A stretch of DNA of 64,000 nucleotides from Nostoc paludosum FACHB-159 (GCF_014698835.1 NZ_JACJTU010000020.1:1-64000), one strand, 5' to 3'. Positions 26,757 through 36,502 are shown, counted from the first letter of the stretch. Program-made: numbers and translations. Notes: generated by a model from the letters alone, not told the origin.

Positions 26757-27051
26757 TAAGTTGTTCGAGAAAAAATTCTTTTTGACTTATCATTCGAGGA
26801 CTTTGTATAATTAAAAAATAAGTCGTTCTAGAACCACTTTAATTTTAATTATAGAAGAAGACAAATTTCGAGAAAAACATGTCCATGTATAAGCTCAACT
26901 TAAGTCGTTCTAGAACTGTTTATTCTTAGCTTATTAAAGAATGAGTTTTTGTAATTAAGTGTTGTCAAAACCGAAGAACTTCACCCCACCAAAGCCAATA
27001 CGGTTCGGTTAAAGGAGAAAGGAAAAAGGGTAATTTCAAACATGCACCCAT

Positions 27052-27176
27052 TAGACCTCTTGCAAAAGTGCTTTTTGCAAGAGGTGGGAAAAGGGAAAAG
27101 GTTAAAGGGGAAAGGGAAAATACCAAACCTTTCCCCCTTCCCCCTTCCCCTTTTCCCGACTTCTGCAAGAAGTCTA
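27052..27176. mobile_element. MITE-like element with TAGACCTCTTGCA ends
   Basis: 125 bp. TAGACCTCTTGCAAAAG at the left is complementary to CTTCTGCAAGAAGTCTA at the right (two mismatches at the outer ends). A local hairpin, CTCTTGCAAAAGTGCTTTTT with GCAAGAG, lies at the left end. The interior is AAAGGGGAAAGGG facing CCTTTCCCC. Sister copy nested at 25220-25388. Confidence 0.65.
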
Positions 27177-27227
27177 TTTTCCCCTTCAATTAATGATTGC
27201 GGCATGATTCTGACGATTGAAGATTGA

Positions 27228-27255
27228 AGACGCGATGAATCGCGTCTCTAGAAAT
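27228..27255. repeat. AGACGCGAT palindrome, intergenic copy
   Basis: AGACGCGAT-GA-ATCGCGTCT followed by CTAGAAAT. Identical to the copy translated within thiOG (21240-21267). Confidence 0.75.
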
Positions 27256-27291
27256 TGTCTGTTGCATTTTTTTGGAAATTGGTATTATTTT

Positions 27292-28833
27292 TTATTGGGC
27301 TTTTTTATTCTTATCATCAGGTTTAACTGACTCATTTGATTTGCCGCTTTCAATCTGATTTTTGTCTGGATTTAATTTGGTCTTAGGCAGAATTGCTCCA
27401 GCCACTTTTGCATTTTTTAAATTTATACCTTCCAAATTAGCATTTTCTAAATTTGTGCCTTCCAAATTAGCATTTTCTAAATTTGCACCCTTGAGATTGG
27501 TGTCAAACAGAATTGCATTTTGCAACTTAGCATCGTTGAGATTGACACCACTAAGATTAGCACCGCTAAGATTTGCCCATCGTAAATCGACTTCATTTAA
27601 GTTGAAATTTCTGAGATCTGCACCACTGAGATCGCACTCTTTACAATCTTTAGTCCCTAATAATTTTCTCACATTTTCAGCTACTTCTTTTCTCACTGTA
27701 GCTGCTTGAGAAGAAGTTTGCCAAAGTTTGATTTCACCTAATGCACTACCAGTAACAAGAGTCTTACCATCGGGAGTAATAGCGATCGCTTCTACCCAAG
27801 CAGCATGATTTTTTAGCACCCGAATCAATTCACCATTACTAATATTCCACATTTTGACCGTCAAATCCCTAGAACCAGTGAACAGAGTCTTTCCATCTGG
27901 ACTAAAAGCGATACTATCAATAGTACCGCTATTTCCTGATAGATTATAGTTGCCTTTATTATCTTCGCCTCCAAAAGGCATCTCTGCTTTGTTAGAATTC
28001 AAATTCCACAATTGTAAGCTACCAAAATTTCCGCTATTAGCTAACACTTGGCCATCAATATCAATGGCAAGCGCAACAACTTTGGGAGATTGCGTCATCA
28101 GAGTATTTAGCTGTTTTTTATTTTTCAAGTCCCAAAGGTCAACTGTATTTGCTCCATCACTACCGATAGCTAAAATTTGCTTTTTTGGACTCCAGGCAAC
28201 AGCATTAACTGTTCCTGTTCCTCCAGACAAAGTTGTGGCTATTTTACGAGTATTTAAATCCCAAATTTTAATAGTTTTTTTAGTTTTATTTTCACTATTA
28301 TTTTCTTTTTCATCGCTGACACTAATTAGGCTTTGATTATCAGCATTAAAGGTAATAAACTTAACTTCATTTGTATAGTCATCAAAACTATGCAGCAGCT
28401 TTCCGGTGTTTAATTCCCAGAGTTTTACTGTTTTATCTTCACTAGCACTAGCAGCTTGTTTGCCATCAGAACTAATAGCAACAGATTTGATAGAACCAGA
28501 ATGTTTAGAAAGGGTGCCCAGAAGTTCGCCTTTTTCCAAACTCCAAAGTTTCACAGTGCCATCGTCAGTACCACTCACAAGGATTTTGCCATCAGAACTA
28601 ATTGCTAGGGAAGTAATCCACTGAGTACGTCCGGAAGGTTCAGCAAGGGTACGGAGTAATTGAGTATTTCGCCAAGCTTCCGAAGGCAAAGCGTTTTTCG
28701 AGGTTGCTTGTGATGTTTTTGGGGTTTGTGACGATGATTGAAATTTGAACCAAAGTAACCCAGCAACAGTGACAACTGCTGCTAGTAGTGTTAAAAATGT
28801 TATGGTTTTTCGAGATATTTGCGTTGAAATCAT
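27292..28833 (-). CDS. Membrane-anchored WD40 protein with C-terminal pentapeptide repeats
   Basis: 513 residues. One N-terminal transmembrane helix (about 10-29) is followed by a WD40 propeller, about 60-385, with blades such as VSGTDDGTVKLW, ASASEDKTVKLW and FTGSRDLTVKMW. Residues about 400-490 are pentapeptide repeats (A(N/D)Lxx: ANLSGANLSGVNL, ANLENANLEGTNL) forming a right-handed beta-helix. A charged Lys/Asn tail ends the protein. Both modules mediate protein contacts; no enzyme signature. The divergent neighbour at 29069 also ends in pentapeptide repeats, suggesting a shared theme. Confidence 0.8.
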   Translation of the reverse strand: MISTQISRKTITFLTLLAAVVTVAGLLWFKFQSSSQTPKTSQATSKNALPSEAWRNTQLLRTLAEPSGRTQWITSLAISSDGKILVSGTDDGTVKLWSLEKGELLGTLSKHSGSIKSVAISSDGKQAASASEDKTVKLWELNTGKLLHSFDDYTNEVKFITFNADNQSLISVSDEKENNSENKTKKTIKIWDLNTRKIATTLSGGTGTVNAVAWSPKKQILAIGSDGANTVDLWDLKNKKQLNTLMTQSPKVVALAIDIDGQVLANSGNFGSLQLWNLNSNKAEMPFGGEDNKGNYNLSGNSGTIDSIAFSPDGKTLFTGSRDLTVKMWNISNGELIRVLKNHAAWVEAIAITPDGKTLVTGSALGEIKLWQTSSQAATVRKEVAENVRKLLGTKDCKECDLSGADLRNFNLNEVDLRWANLSGANLSGVNLNDAKLQNAILFDTNLKGANLENANLEGTNLENANLEGINLKNAKVAGAILPKTKLNPDKNQIESGKSNESVKPDDKNKKAQ

Positions 28834-29068
28834 TATTGTTAAGGTATCTGATTTGTATTTGATTGGTTGAATTACAGGTTAATCTATGGCATGTAACCTG
28901 TGCAAATATTTGTAACAAAAAAGTTTTCAGATACTGATAACATGGGCAATGGAGCGATCGCCACTCAACTCTACAACCGGATGTAAACTTGACACCGCTA
29001 ACTATAACTACGGACAATTTCTGATAAAACAGATGTTGAACTGAGTCTGCTGGGGCAAAATAGAAAAC

Positions 29069-30421
29069 ATGACGAATGAATCGAACTCCTCAAATCTACC
29101 AACCCCAGAACCTATCCCAGAAGACGATTTGCAGCCAGATGACTTTGATGGTGCTGCAACTGAGAATCATCTCACCTCAGAAGAATTAGCAAACAGACAA
29201 GCCCTAGCAGCTATTTCGTCTTTGCAATCTCCCCAACATACAACGGCTCTCAAACAAGCTCGTTCTGGTTTCAGACAATCCCTTGCCAAGCAATTCACAG
29301 TCAAACCCAGGGCATTGCTGCTGATTTTTGTAGCGATCGCCGCCACTTTTATCGGTATTATTCTCAATAACTGGATTGTCGGCGTTGTCGGAACACTGGT
29401 AACTTTACTGTTATCCCTAGCAATATTATTGCCTTGGTTTCTAGAAGTTTTTGACGAGTGGTTTTCGCCTCAAGAACGGACGCTGTTTGTCGGCTTTTTG
29501 GGACTAATAATAGCCATCATCGGCTCGATCCGGTTTACAGGCATAGGCGATCGCTTGTTTGCTTTAGGACGCCAAATTAACTGGGAAACTGCTGGTAGTC
29601 TAGCCGAATGGTTTGGCGCTTTAGGACAAATTCTCATCGCCATCATTGCTGTTTACGTAGCTTGGCGACAATACGTAATATCCAAAGACTTGACAATTCA
29701 ACAAAATCTGCTAACAGTTCAGCAAAATATTATCACCCAGCAGCAAACAATTGATTCTTATTTCCAAGGCGTTTCAGACTTAGTATTAGATGAAGAAGGA
29801 TTATTAGAAGATTGGCCTCAAGAAAGAGCGATCGCTGAAGGACGCACTGCGGCAATTTTAAGTAGTGTTGATGGCAGTGGAAAAGCGAAAATTCTCCGCT
29901 TTCTCTCACGTTCCAAGCTGCTATCACCCCTAAAACGCGACAGTCGATTGGGTAGACCTATTCTCGATGGTATGGGTGGTTACGCCGAAGATCGTCTAGA
30001 AGGTGTGCGCGTCATCGATTTAGGCGTAATGCTTGCAGCCGCCGACCTTTCTGGTACCGATTTGCGTTGGACTGATCTCAGCGAAGCTAATCTTGTCCGC
30101 GCTAATCTTGTCGGCTGTGACTTAGTAAAAGCTAACCTTTCCCGCACAATTTTATATGATGCCAATCTCACTGGTGCTGACCTCAACGGAGTTCGCCTCT
30201 TCTACGGCATAGCAGATAAAGCATCGCCCCGCAGTCGCACCGAACCACCAGATTATCAAACAGGCGAACAAACTGGCGCTGTGGTGGAAAAAGCCGATTT
30301 CACTGACGTGCAAAGAATGTCTGAGTTTGTAAAATACTACTGTTGTGCTTGGGGTGGCGAAGCAACTAGAGCCACTATTCCTGGTGGTTGTGAAGGTATT
30401 CCTAATAAATTGGGACGATAG
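29069..30421 (+). CDS. Membrane protein with pentapeptide repeats
   Basis: 450 residues. An acidic N-terminus (1-75) is followed by two to four transmembrane helices between about 82 and 205 (LLLIFVAIAATFIGIIL; VGTLVTLLLSLAILLPWF; LFVGFLGLIIAIIGSI; ILIAIIAVYVAW). A Gln-rich linker (210-235) leads to pentapeptide repeats at about 325-370 (ADLSGTDLRWTDLSEANL). Residues 235-320 look like the conserved region seen in similar cyanobacterial pentapeptide membrane proteins. Function unknown; possibly a membrane-associated scaffold. It starts about 235 bp from the divergent WD40 gene. Confidence 0.75.
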   Translation: MTNESNSSNLPTPEPIPEDDLQPDDFDGAATENHLTSEELANRQALAAISSLQSPQHTTALKQARSGFRQSLAKQFTVKPRALLLIFVAIAATFIGIILNNWIVGVVGTLVTLLLSLAILLPWFLEVFDEWFSPQERTLFVGFLGLIIAIIGSIRFTGIGDRLFALGRQINWETAGSLAEWFGALGQILIAIIAVYVAWRQYVISKDLTIQQNLLTVQQNIITQQQTIDSYFQGVSDLVLDEEGLLEDWPQERAIAEGRTAAILSSVDGSGKAKILRFLSRSKLLSPLKRDSRLGRPILDGMGGYAEDRLEGVRVIDLGVMLAAADLSGTDLRWTDLSEANLVRANLVGCDLVKANLSRTILYDANLTGADLNGVRLFYGIADKASPRSRTEPPDYQTGEQTGAVVEKADFTDVQRMSEFVKYYCCAWGGEATRATIPGGCEGIPNKLGR

Positions 30422-30492
30422 ATATCAGCTAAGAATTCAGGAGCAGAGCTTTTGAAAGCTCTGCCAAAGCATCAGAATTGCTATTAACATTT

Positions 30493-30774
30493 CTATACTG
30501 TTTGATTTGCTTCCAACCAGTTAAGTAAATCTTCTATAGTTGTAAAATCTAATAAAGCCTCAGCAAGTACTTCTAACTTTTCTAAAGAAAGAGTTTGAAT
30601 GCGTCTGTCAACCTCTTGTGGTAACTCTCCTACCCGTCTTTGTAGTAGTCGCAGGACAAGTGTTTGTCCTTGTTCCTGTTTTCCCCGCTCGTAGCCGATG
30701 CGCTCACCTGTGGTAATGTAGCTCATAGTCCGCTCCTGCTCAAATTCTTTAAACTCTTGCCAAAATTGAATCAA
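30493..30774 (-). pseudogene. C-terminal remnant of Rpn/DUF4351-type PD-(D/E)XK protein
   Basis: 93 codons, or 78 from the internal ATG at 30726. It matches only the C-terminal part of Rpn-family recombination-promoting nuclease/transposase-like proteins: GERIGYERGKQEQGQTLVLR, then LLQRRVGELP and a final LEALAEALLDF-type helix typical of DUF4351. The full proteins are about 250-300 residues and carry the nuclease domain N-terminally; that domain is absent and a stop precedes the frame. Most likely a decayed gene. Confidence 0.65.
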
Positions 30775-30987
30775 CTAACTCTAATCCATAGAGCAATATT
30801 AGTTGCTCAAGTGTGACGTTTTCCGCAGCCAGAGTTTGAACCATGAATCACAGCCTTTTTCATCTAAAGGACTAGGGAGATGGGGAAACAAATTAATTCA
30901 AAATTCAAAACTTGTACTGAGCTTGTCGAAGTATTCAAAATTCAAACATCCTGCCTGCTGCCTCCTACCCCAGTCAACAGTCAAGAG

Positions 30988-31779
30988 TTAACCGTCAACA
31001 CGCCAGTAATTCTCGCCTTCAGGTAGAGTAAGAATTTCAACGCCATCTTCAGTCACAGCTAAAGTATGCTCAAATTGGGCAGAAAGTTTGCGATCGCGCG
31101 TTACAGCAGTCCACTTATCGCTGAGAACTTCGACTTCGTAAGTCCCTTCGTTAATCATTGGCTCGATGGTAAAAACCATCCCTGGCCTGAGTCGCTTGCC
31201 TTTACCCCGCGTACCATAGTGGGGAATATCCGGCGCAGTGTGAAAAATATTACTGATACCGTGTCCTACAAAATCTCGCACCACTGAAAAGCCCTGTGCT
31301 TCAGCATACTCTTGAATAGCTGCACCAATGTCGCCAATGCGTGCCCCTGGTTTAACTTCCGCAATACCCAAGCGCAAACACTTTTCTGTCACCTCCACCA
31401 GCTTTTTCGCTACTGGAGATGGAGTACCGACAATGAATGTCTTGGATGTATCGCCGTGGTAACCTCCCACAATCGGCGTCACATCAATATTGATGATGTC
31501 ACCGTCCTTAAGAATTTGCTTGGCATTAGGAATGCCGTGACAGATGACCTCATTTACACTAGTGCAAATCGACTTGGGATAACCTTTATAACCAAGGGGT
31601 GCGCTTTTTGCTCCATGCGCTTGTGTCCAACGTTCGGCTTCATCATTGATTTCCAAAGTGCTAACCCCTGGCTTCACCAATGGTTCAAGATGTTGTAGAA
31701 GTTTGGCTGCTAAGCGTCCGGCTTGACGCATTTTGTCTAATTCTCGTTGGGATAAAATAACAATTAGTTCAGTTCTCAT
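30988..31779 (-). CDS. map: Methionine aminopeptidase, type I
   Basis: 263 residues from ATG 31779 (the preceding TTG is not needed). It removes the initiator Met from nascent proteins. All five metal ligands are present: Asp99, Asp110, His173, Glu206 and Glu237 (INIDVTPIVGGYHGD; GHGISNIFH; TIEPMI; QFEHT). The length fits the soluble type Ia enzyme without an N-terminal zinc finger. It follows bvdR by about 10 bp on the same strand and is probably co-transcribed with it. Confidence 0.95.
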   Translation of the reverse strand: MRTELIVILSQRELDKMRQAGRLAAKLLQHLEPLVKPGVSTLEINDEAERWTQAHGAKSAPLGYKGYPKSICTSVNEVICHGIPNAKQILKDGDIINIDVTPIVGGYHGDTSKTFIVGTPSPVAKKLVEVTEKCLRLGIAEVKPGARIGDIGAAIQEYAEAQGFSVVRDFVGHGISNIFHTAPDIPHYGTRGKGKRLRPGMVFTIEPMINEGTYEVEVLSDKWTAVTRDRKLSAQFEHTLAVTEDGVEILTLPEGENYWRVDG

Positions 31780-31789
31780 CAATTTTTAT

Positions 31790-32827
31790 CTAGATATCTT
31801 TCACAAATATAGTTAACCCTGACAGTGCAGCTCTTTGGGCAGCATCAGCAACTTTGAGGGTGTACAAACTTTCCTCTGGGGTAACGTACAAAGGAGTGCC
31901 ATCAAAAAGATGGTCTAACACCATAATTGTGTCTTTTGCAAACAAACCCCGGCGGGGGCCAACCTCTATAGGTGTTGTTTCCCCTGGCTGGATGAAAACT
32001 CCTGTGTCGCCATCAAAAATTAAAGCACCGTTTTCACCGTGAACTTCAAACTTGCGTTCTGACTGCCAAATAGTTTCGCCTTTGCCATAGACTACTTGGG
32101 CTAAAAGTCCACTGTTAAAGCAGAGTTCACTAGTGCATAAACAGGCTTGGTAATATTCTGATTCTGTTTCCCAATATCGTTGGTGACAGTTAACAGTAAA
32201 TACTTTACCAAACAAATCGGTGAGACGATGTAGGCGCGACAGGGCACCAATTAACGGAAAACCGAAAAGTTCGTGATTATAAGTCCATTTGCGGGGTGCA
32301 GGATTCTGGGGATTGACGGTGCTGTAGCGGACATAAAATACTTCACCAATTTTGGCTAAGTTTTGCTTCAAAGCTTGATGCACCCCACCCAAAAGTTCTA
32401 GGTGTTCGACGTGGAGGAGTTTTTGTTGTGCTTTAGCCAAGGCGATGAGTTCTTCAGCTTCCGCCACATCCAACGAAAGCGGATACTCGACAATTACATG
32501 TTTGCCATTGGTAAGTGCTGCACGAGCGATCGCCCCATGATCTCGATTCACTGTCGAAATCACCACCAAATCTATATCCGAGCGTTCTACTAGCTCTTTC
32601 CAAGAACTCAAAGCTTCAATTTCGTACTCTCTGGCAAAGCTTTGAGTTTTTTCTGGGGTATGACCAACAACTGCGACTAAGTGCGATCGGGCAGCTTGCC
32701 CTTCCCCCATTCGCCCATCATTCAGCAACGCTTCAGCCCGAAACTTTGCTGCATATCCAGTACCTACCAAACCTACACGCACTGTTGCTTTTTCCAAACT
32801 TGCTTCTGAATTATACACGATACTCAC
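31790..32827 (-). CDS. bvdR: Biliverdin reductase (Gfo/Idh/MocA fold)
   Basis: 346 residues from a GTG at 32827; upstream codons up to 32869 are heptamer repeat and unlikely native. The NAD(P)-binding motif is VRVGLVGTGYAAKFRAEALL. The remembered Synechocystis BvdR has closely similar blocks: LLHVEHLELLGGVHQA, GEVFYVRYSTV, RKWTYNHELFGFPL and a C-terminal RRGLFAKDT. It reduces biliverdin IXalpha to bilirubin and affects phycobilisome physiology. The gene is followed 10 bp later by map. Confidence 0.85.
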   Translation of the reverse strand: MSIVYNSEASLEKATVRVGLVGTGYAAKFRAEALLNDGRMGEGQAARSHLVAVVGHTPEKTQSFAREYEIEALSSWKELVERSDIDLVVISTVNRDHGAIARAALTNGKHVIVEYPLSLDVAEAEELIALAKAQQKLLHVEHLELLGGVHQALKQNLAKIGEVFYVRYSTVNPQNPAPRKWTYNHELFGFPLIGALSRLHRLTDLFGKVFTVNCHQRYWETESEYYQACLCTSELCFNSGLLAQVVYGKGETIWQSERKFEVHGENGALIFDGDTGVFIQPGETTPIEVGPRRGLFAKDTIMVLDHLFDGTPLYVTPEESLYTLKVADAAQRAALSGLTIFVKDI

Positions 32828-32840
32828 TAGTTCTGGTTTT

Positions 32841-33030
32841 TTGGGCATTGGGCATTGGGCATGGGGCATGGGGCATGGGGAAAGGGAAAGGGGTAAGGGG
32901 AAAGATTAAATTTATTCCTTTAACCTTTACCCCTGCTTCCTCTGCTCCTCTGCCCCCAGTCCCCAGTCCCCAGTCCCCAATCCCCAATCCCCAATCCCCA
33001 ATCCCCAATCCCCAATCCCCAATGCCCAAC
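32841..33030. repeat. CCCAATC/CCCAGTC tandem heptamer block (STRR)
   Basis: GGGCATTGGGCATGGGGCAT units, a purine-rich stretch, its pyrimidine complement, then CCCAGTCCCCAGTCCCCAGT and about seven consecutive CCCAATC heptamers (about 32970-33025). It lies immediately upstream of bvdR and about 200 bp before petF. Confidence 0.85.
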
Positions 33031-33160
33031 AATAATATATAAACAAAACTTATTAGTATTAACTAACTAAATTTCATTACTAATCGCGGTCAAATTAGAG
33101 TTACATAGTTTAATTTTTCTCGTAGTATCAGAATTGAAGCAAATATAAAAGGGCGGCTAA

Positions 33161-33532
<372 letters not shown>

Positions 33533-33674
33533 GAATTAGGCATCTCAACAATAAATCTCTTGCAAAAGTTACTGATGTTCAAATAATACAAGCAAGGAAT
33601 TTAGGAGAAATATTCTTCTAATAGTATGTGTCCATTCTCATGATAGTTTGAAGAAAAGCCTAATTTTATAACAA

Positions 33675-33709
33675 AGCAGGAACATTAAATTCATTGTGTT
33701 CCTGCTTTA
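33675..33709 (+). terminator. Terminator after petF
   Basis: AGCAGGAACA (33675-33684) pairs perfectly with TGTTCCTGCT (33697-33706), followed by TTAT. Confidence 0.85.
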
Positions 33710-33783
33710 TTAATATGGGTATTGCCTGTTGCCTATTTCCCCAACCTTGTTCCCTTTTAAGAAAATTACCATCCTAATTAGCT

Positions 33784-35451
33784 TTACAGCTTAACTTCTT
33801 TACTGAGCATTTTAATCTCAGTACCAGGATAGTAGAATTGCAGAATTTTCTGATTAGACCAACCAAGTTTAGCTAAATTTTGAGCGCCAGTTTGGCTCAA
33901 GCCGACTCCATGTCCTAACCCACCACCAATAAAGGCGTATCCCCATAGTTCTGGTTTGCCTTTGTTTAAAGGTTCTATATAAAAAAGTGTACTTGTGGGA
34001 GCAGCAAAAGCACTGCGAACCTCGTCTTTATGAAGAATAAAGGTGCTGTTATCAGTTTTGACTGCGAGTTCGAGGATGCGTCCACTCTCGCTTCGCTTCA
34101 CCACAGCCATAGCCTGAATTGTCTTAAATTTGGCATGAGGGCTATTTGTTACGCGCAAAAATTTCTGTAAATCCTTGATAATATCCTCTATACGGGTTTC
34201 TCTGCGCCAACGAAACATATTCCACTTACTTTCATTAAAACCTTGCTGTATGTTAATAAACTTTTGGAAGTTCTTTTCATCAGCTAAACTTTGCTTCGAT
34301 AAATTCCAAAGATTAGTCGCAGCATCGACTACAGGACGCAGATAAGGACGATCCTCACCATTCCAGACATCGCTGAAGGAGGCGGTGACACCGCCAGTGG
34401 TGGAAGAATACAAGGCGTCTACTAGTTCGTTTTTATAAGTCAGTACTTTACCTCTAGTTGCAGCGATCGCTTGGTCTGTTTTCGGTGCTGCTCCATTCAG
34501 TCCATAATAAACTTGGCAGTGTGTATCAGCACACAACTGATAGTTATCTGCGGCAAATCTACGTAAATTTCTCAAGGCATAAGTACGAGCAAGAATTGTT
34601 TGCGCTTCTAGGGCTGCTGTTGGTGCATCAGTGCCTATTTCATAAGGCACAACCCCACGCAAATAAGTTTCTAAGGGTACTTGGTTAACTAAAGTGTATG
34701 TCCCGTAAGCGTTCGGTTGTAAATTTAGCCGCCCTGCATAAAGACGAGCATTCGCTGGTTTATCGCTTTTATTCACCCGAATCAAGTTTTTCTCGGTGCT
34801 AATTTCTAACTCATTCGGACTGTAGCGCTTACCATCCACTACCCAACTAACTCGCGGCACTTGTTTGGTAACTTTACTATCAAGATATGCTTTTTCTTGA
34901 TTAGCAGCTTGGATGTTCTGCAACAACAACCGTCGCAATAAAGGAGTGCTGTAAACGTCGCGTTTCGCCCAAACCTGCCAGCGTTCTGGCTGGGCTATTT
35001 CCACTTCCATTCCCTGAGAGCGCCATTTTTTTGCACTGTCCTCCGCAGTTTCAAAGGTGCGGTATGTACCTAAGACTACCACTTCTTCAACTGCTGGCTG
35101 GGATAAAGTTTGCATAACTGTTTCCAGCTTCACAGGCTTATTGGTAACCACAACTTCTTGCTTGTTACCCGTTTGAAATTTTAGCTTTAAGCGATCGCCC
35201 TTTGTCGGTTCCAGTTGCAGCTTCGCTGTGGCTTCGGCACCAAATCGTTGCACAATCCCAATTTTCAGTTCTACATCGCGGATATTGCTCTCAGGCGCCG
35301 ATGCCGCAGTCAGTCCCGATAGGCTAAATGTCGCCACCAGAGTGTAGGAAAAACGCCAAAAGGAAAATTTCATAGCTCCCTGATTTTGCCCCTGAATGCG
35401 GCGTTGGAGCTGATTTTCCAATTGCTTTGTAACGCGGTCTTTTTGTCGCAT
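33784..35451 (-). CDS. SpoIID/LytB domain protein
   Basis: 555 residues from ATG 35451; a further ATG at 35372 would begin closer to the hydrophobic segment SYTLVATFSLSGLTAASA, a likely signal peptide. Residues about 280-540 contain the SpoIID/LytB domain: LETYLRGVVPYEIG, ALEAQTILARTYAL, SSTTGGVTASFSDVWNG and GLGHGVGLSQTGAQNLA. SpoIID is a lytic transglycosylase acting on denuded glycan. Non-sporulating cyanobacteria use relatives in envelope remodelling, in Nostocales possibly in septal peptidoglycan. N-terminal half unassigned. Divergent from sulfiredoxin, with about 120 bp between. Confidence 0.85.
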   Translation of the reverse strand: MRQKDRVTKQLENQLQRRIQGQNQGAMKFSFWRFSYTLVATFSLSGLTAASAPESNIRDVELKIGIVQRFGAEATAKLQLEPTKGDRLKLKFQTGNKQEVVVTNKPVKLETVMQTLSQPAVEEVVVLGTYRTFETAEDSAKKWRSQGMEVEIAQPERWQVWAKRDVYSTPLLRRLLLQNIQAANQEKAYLDSKVTKQVPRVSWVVDGKRYSPNELEISTEKNLIRVNKSDKPANARLYAGRLNLQPNAYGTYTLVNQVPLETYLRGVVPYEIGTDAPTAALEAQTILARTYALRNLRRFAADNYQLCADTHCQVYYGLNGAAPKTDQAIAATRGKVLTYKNELVDALYSSTTGGVTASFSDVWNGEDRPYLRPVVDAATNLWNLSKQSLADEKNFQKFINIQQGFNESKWNMFRWRRETRIEDIIKDLQKFLRVTNSPHAKFKTIQAMAVVKRSESGRILELAVKTDNSTFILHKDEVRSAFAAPTSTLFYIEPLNKGKPELWGYAFIGGGLGHGVGLSQTGAQNLAKLGWSNQKILQFYYPGTEIKMLSKEVKL

Positions 35452-35571
35452 GAGTGCTCCAATGATACCATTACCAGTTTTGCCCAAATAAATATCACTT
35501 ACTTGCAAAACAAAGTCATAACGATTATGATTTATATAAAGGTACAAAAAAAACTAGTTGATAAACTCCTT

Positions 35572-35835
35572 ATGGTTAGAGTCCAAGAAATTCCATTAAA
35601 TCAGATTAAACGCCCGTTGCCCCGTGCAAACGATCCAAATAAAGTACAAGCCTTAATGGAATCGATTGCCGAAATTGGGCAGCAAGAACCGATAGATGTT
35701 CTAGAAGTAGATGGACAATATTATGGCTTTTCTGGTTGCCATCGGTATGAAGCTTGCCAGCGTTTAGGCAAAGAAACCGTTTTAGCCAGAGTCCGTAAAG
35801 CACCCCGTAGCGTTTTGAAGATGCACTTGGCATAG
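35572..35835 (+). CDS. srx: Sulfiredoxin
   Basis: 87 residues. It reduces cysteine-sulfinic acid in hyperoxidised 2-Cys peroxiredoxin using ATP and thiol. The ParB-like fold shows IPLNQIKRPLPRAND at the start and the signature FSGCHRYEA with catalytic Cys56 and the following His. ATG 35572 is chosen because it begins directly before the conserved domain; a longer open frame from 35386 overlaps the divergent SpoIID gene. Dps follows about 175 bp downstream, giving an oxidative-stress pair. Confidence 0.92.
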   Translation: MVRVQEIPLNQIKRPLPRANDPNKVQALMESIAEIGQQEPIDVLEVDGQYYGFSGCHRYEACQRLGKETVLARVRKAPRSVLKMHLA

Positions 35836-35836
35836 A

Positions 35837-35985
35837 AAATGGGAATGGGGAATGGGGTATGAGCAAGCAGGAAGTGTGGGAGGGGTGGGAGGTGTGGGAG
35901 GATAGGGAAAAAATCTTTCCCCCCTCTCTCCCCACACTTCCCCATCTCCCCAATACCCAATCCCCAATCCCCAGTCCCCAATTAC
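35837..35985. repeat. Two-arm hairpin repeat block
   Basis: GAATGGGGAATGGGG, GGAAGTGTGGGAGGGGTGGG, the central GGATAGGGAAAAAATC followed by TTTCCCCCCTCTCTCCCCAC, and CCCAATCCCCAATCCCCAGT. It fills the gap between srx and dps. Confidence 0.85.
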
Positions 35986-36009
35986 ATATAACCCAATTAG
36001 GAGAAAATT

Positions 36010-36501
36010 ATGTCATCACAAGTAACAGTCAAAAACGTGAATATCGGCATTGACGAAGAGAGTAGGGCTAAAATTGCCGAGGGATTATCTCGGCTGTTGG
36101 CTGACACCTACACACTGTATCTGAAAACTCATAATTTCCATTGGAATGTGACCGGCCCAATGTTCCAAACATTGCACCTGATGTTTGAGACCCAGTATAC
36201 AGAATTAGCGCTAGCAGTTGATTTAATTGCTGAAAGAATTAGAGCGCTTGGCTATCCCGCACCAGGAACCTACAGCGAATATGCCAAATTAAGTTCGATT
36301 CCAGAAACTCCGGGAGTTCCTAAAGCTGTAGACATGATTAAGTTGCTAGTGGAAGGACAAGAAGCCGTAGTCAGAACTGCACGGTCTATTTTCCCAGTAG
36401 TGGACGAAGTTAACGACGAACCTACCGCCGATTTATTGACTCAGCGGATGCAAGTACATGAAAAAACAGCTTGGATGTTGAGAAGTTTGCTGGAAGAATA
36501 G
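36010..36501 (+). CDS. dps: Dps family ferritin-like protein
   Basis: 163 residues forming the four-helix bundle. The ferroxidase motif [16 protein letters not shown] (His41, His44, His56) continues to Asp71 and Glu75 in [13 protein letters not shown]. Dps dodecamers oxidise and store iron using H2O2 and may protect DNA. The N-terminus is short without a Lys-rich tail, so DNA binding is uncertain. Cyanobacteria carry several Dps paralogues; this one belongs to the [13 protein letters not shown] group. Ribosome site AGGAG lies nearby. Downstream of sulfiredoxin. Confidence 0.92.
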   Translation: MSSQVTVKNVNIGIDEESRAKIAEGLSRLLADTYTLYLKTHNFHWNVTGPMFQTLHLMFETQYTELALAVDLIAERIRALGYPAPGTYSEYAKLSSIPETPGVPKAVDMIKLLVEGQEAVVRTARSIFPVVDEVNDEPTADLLTQRMQVHEKTAWMLRSLLEE

Positions 36502-36502
36502 G

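Larger units (their letters stand above)
26129..27291. other. Repeat-rich intergenic region
   Basis: About 1.16 kb with no convincing gene. In order it holds a Nostoc-type palindromic repeat (GGCTACGCC... around 26542-26602), a 42-bp tandem array (26631-26756), three TTCTAGAA/TTCGAGAA motifs (26764, 26826, 26908), a MITE-like element (27052-27176) and a 28-bp palindrome (27228-27255). Short frames here are low-complexity. Confidence 0.6.

Noticed and set aside
25131-27227. Frames of 60-74 codons in the repeat-rich spacers
   Set aside because: They translate AAAGGGGAAAGGG/CCTTTCCCC repeats and differ only by frame between the two element copies.
35386-35571. N-terminal extension of sulfiredoxin
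   Set aside because: It overlaps the divergent SpoIID gene and precedes the conserved domain; ATG 35572 gives the normal size.
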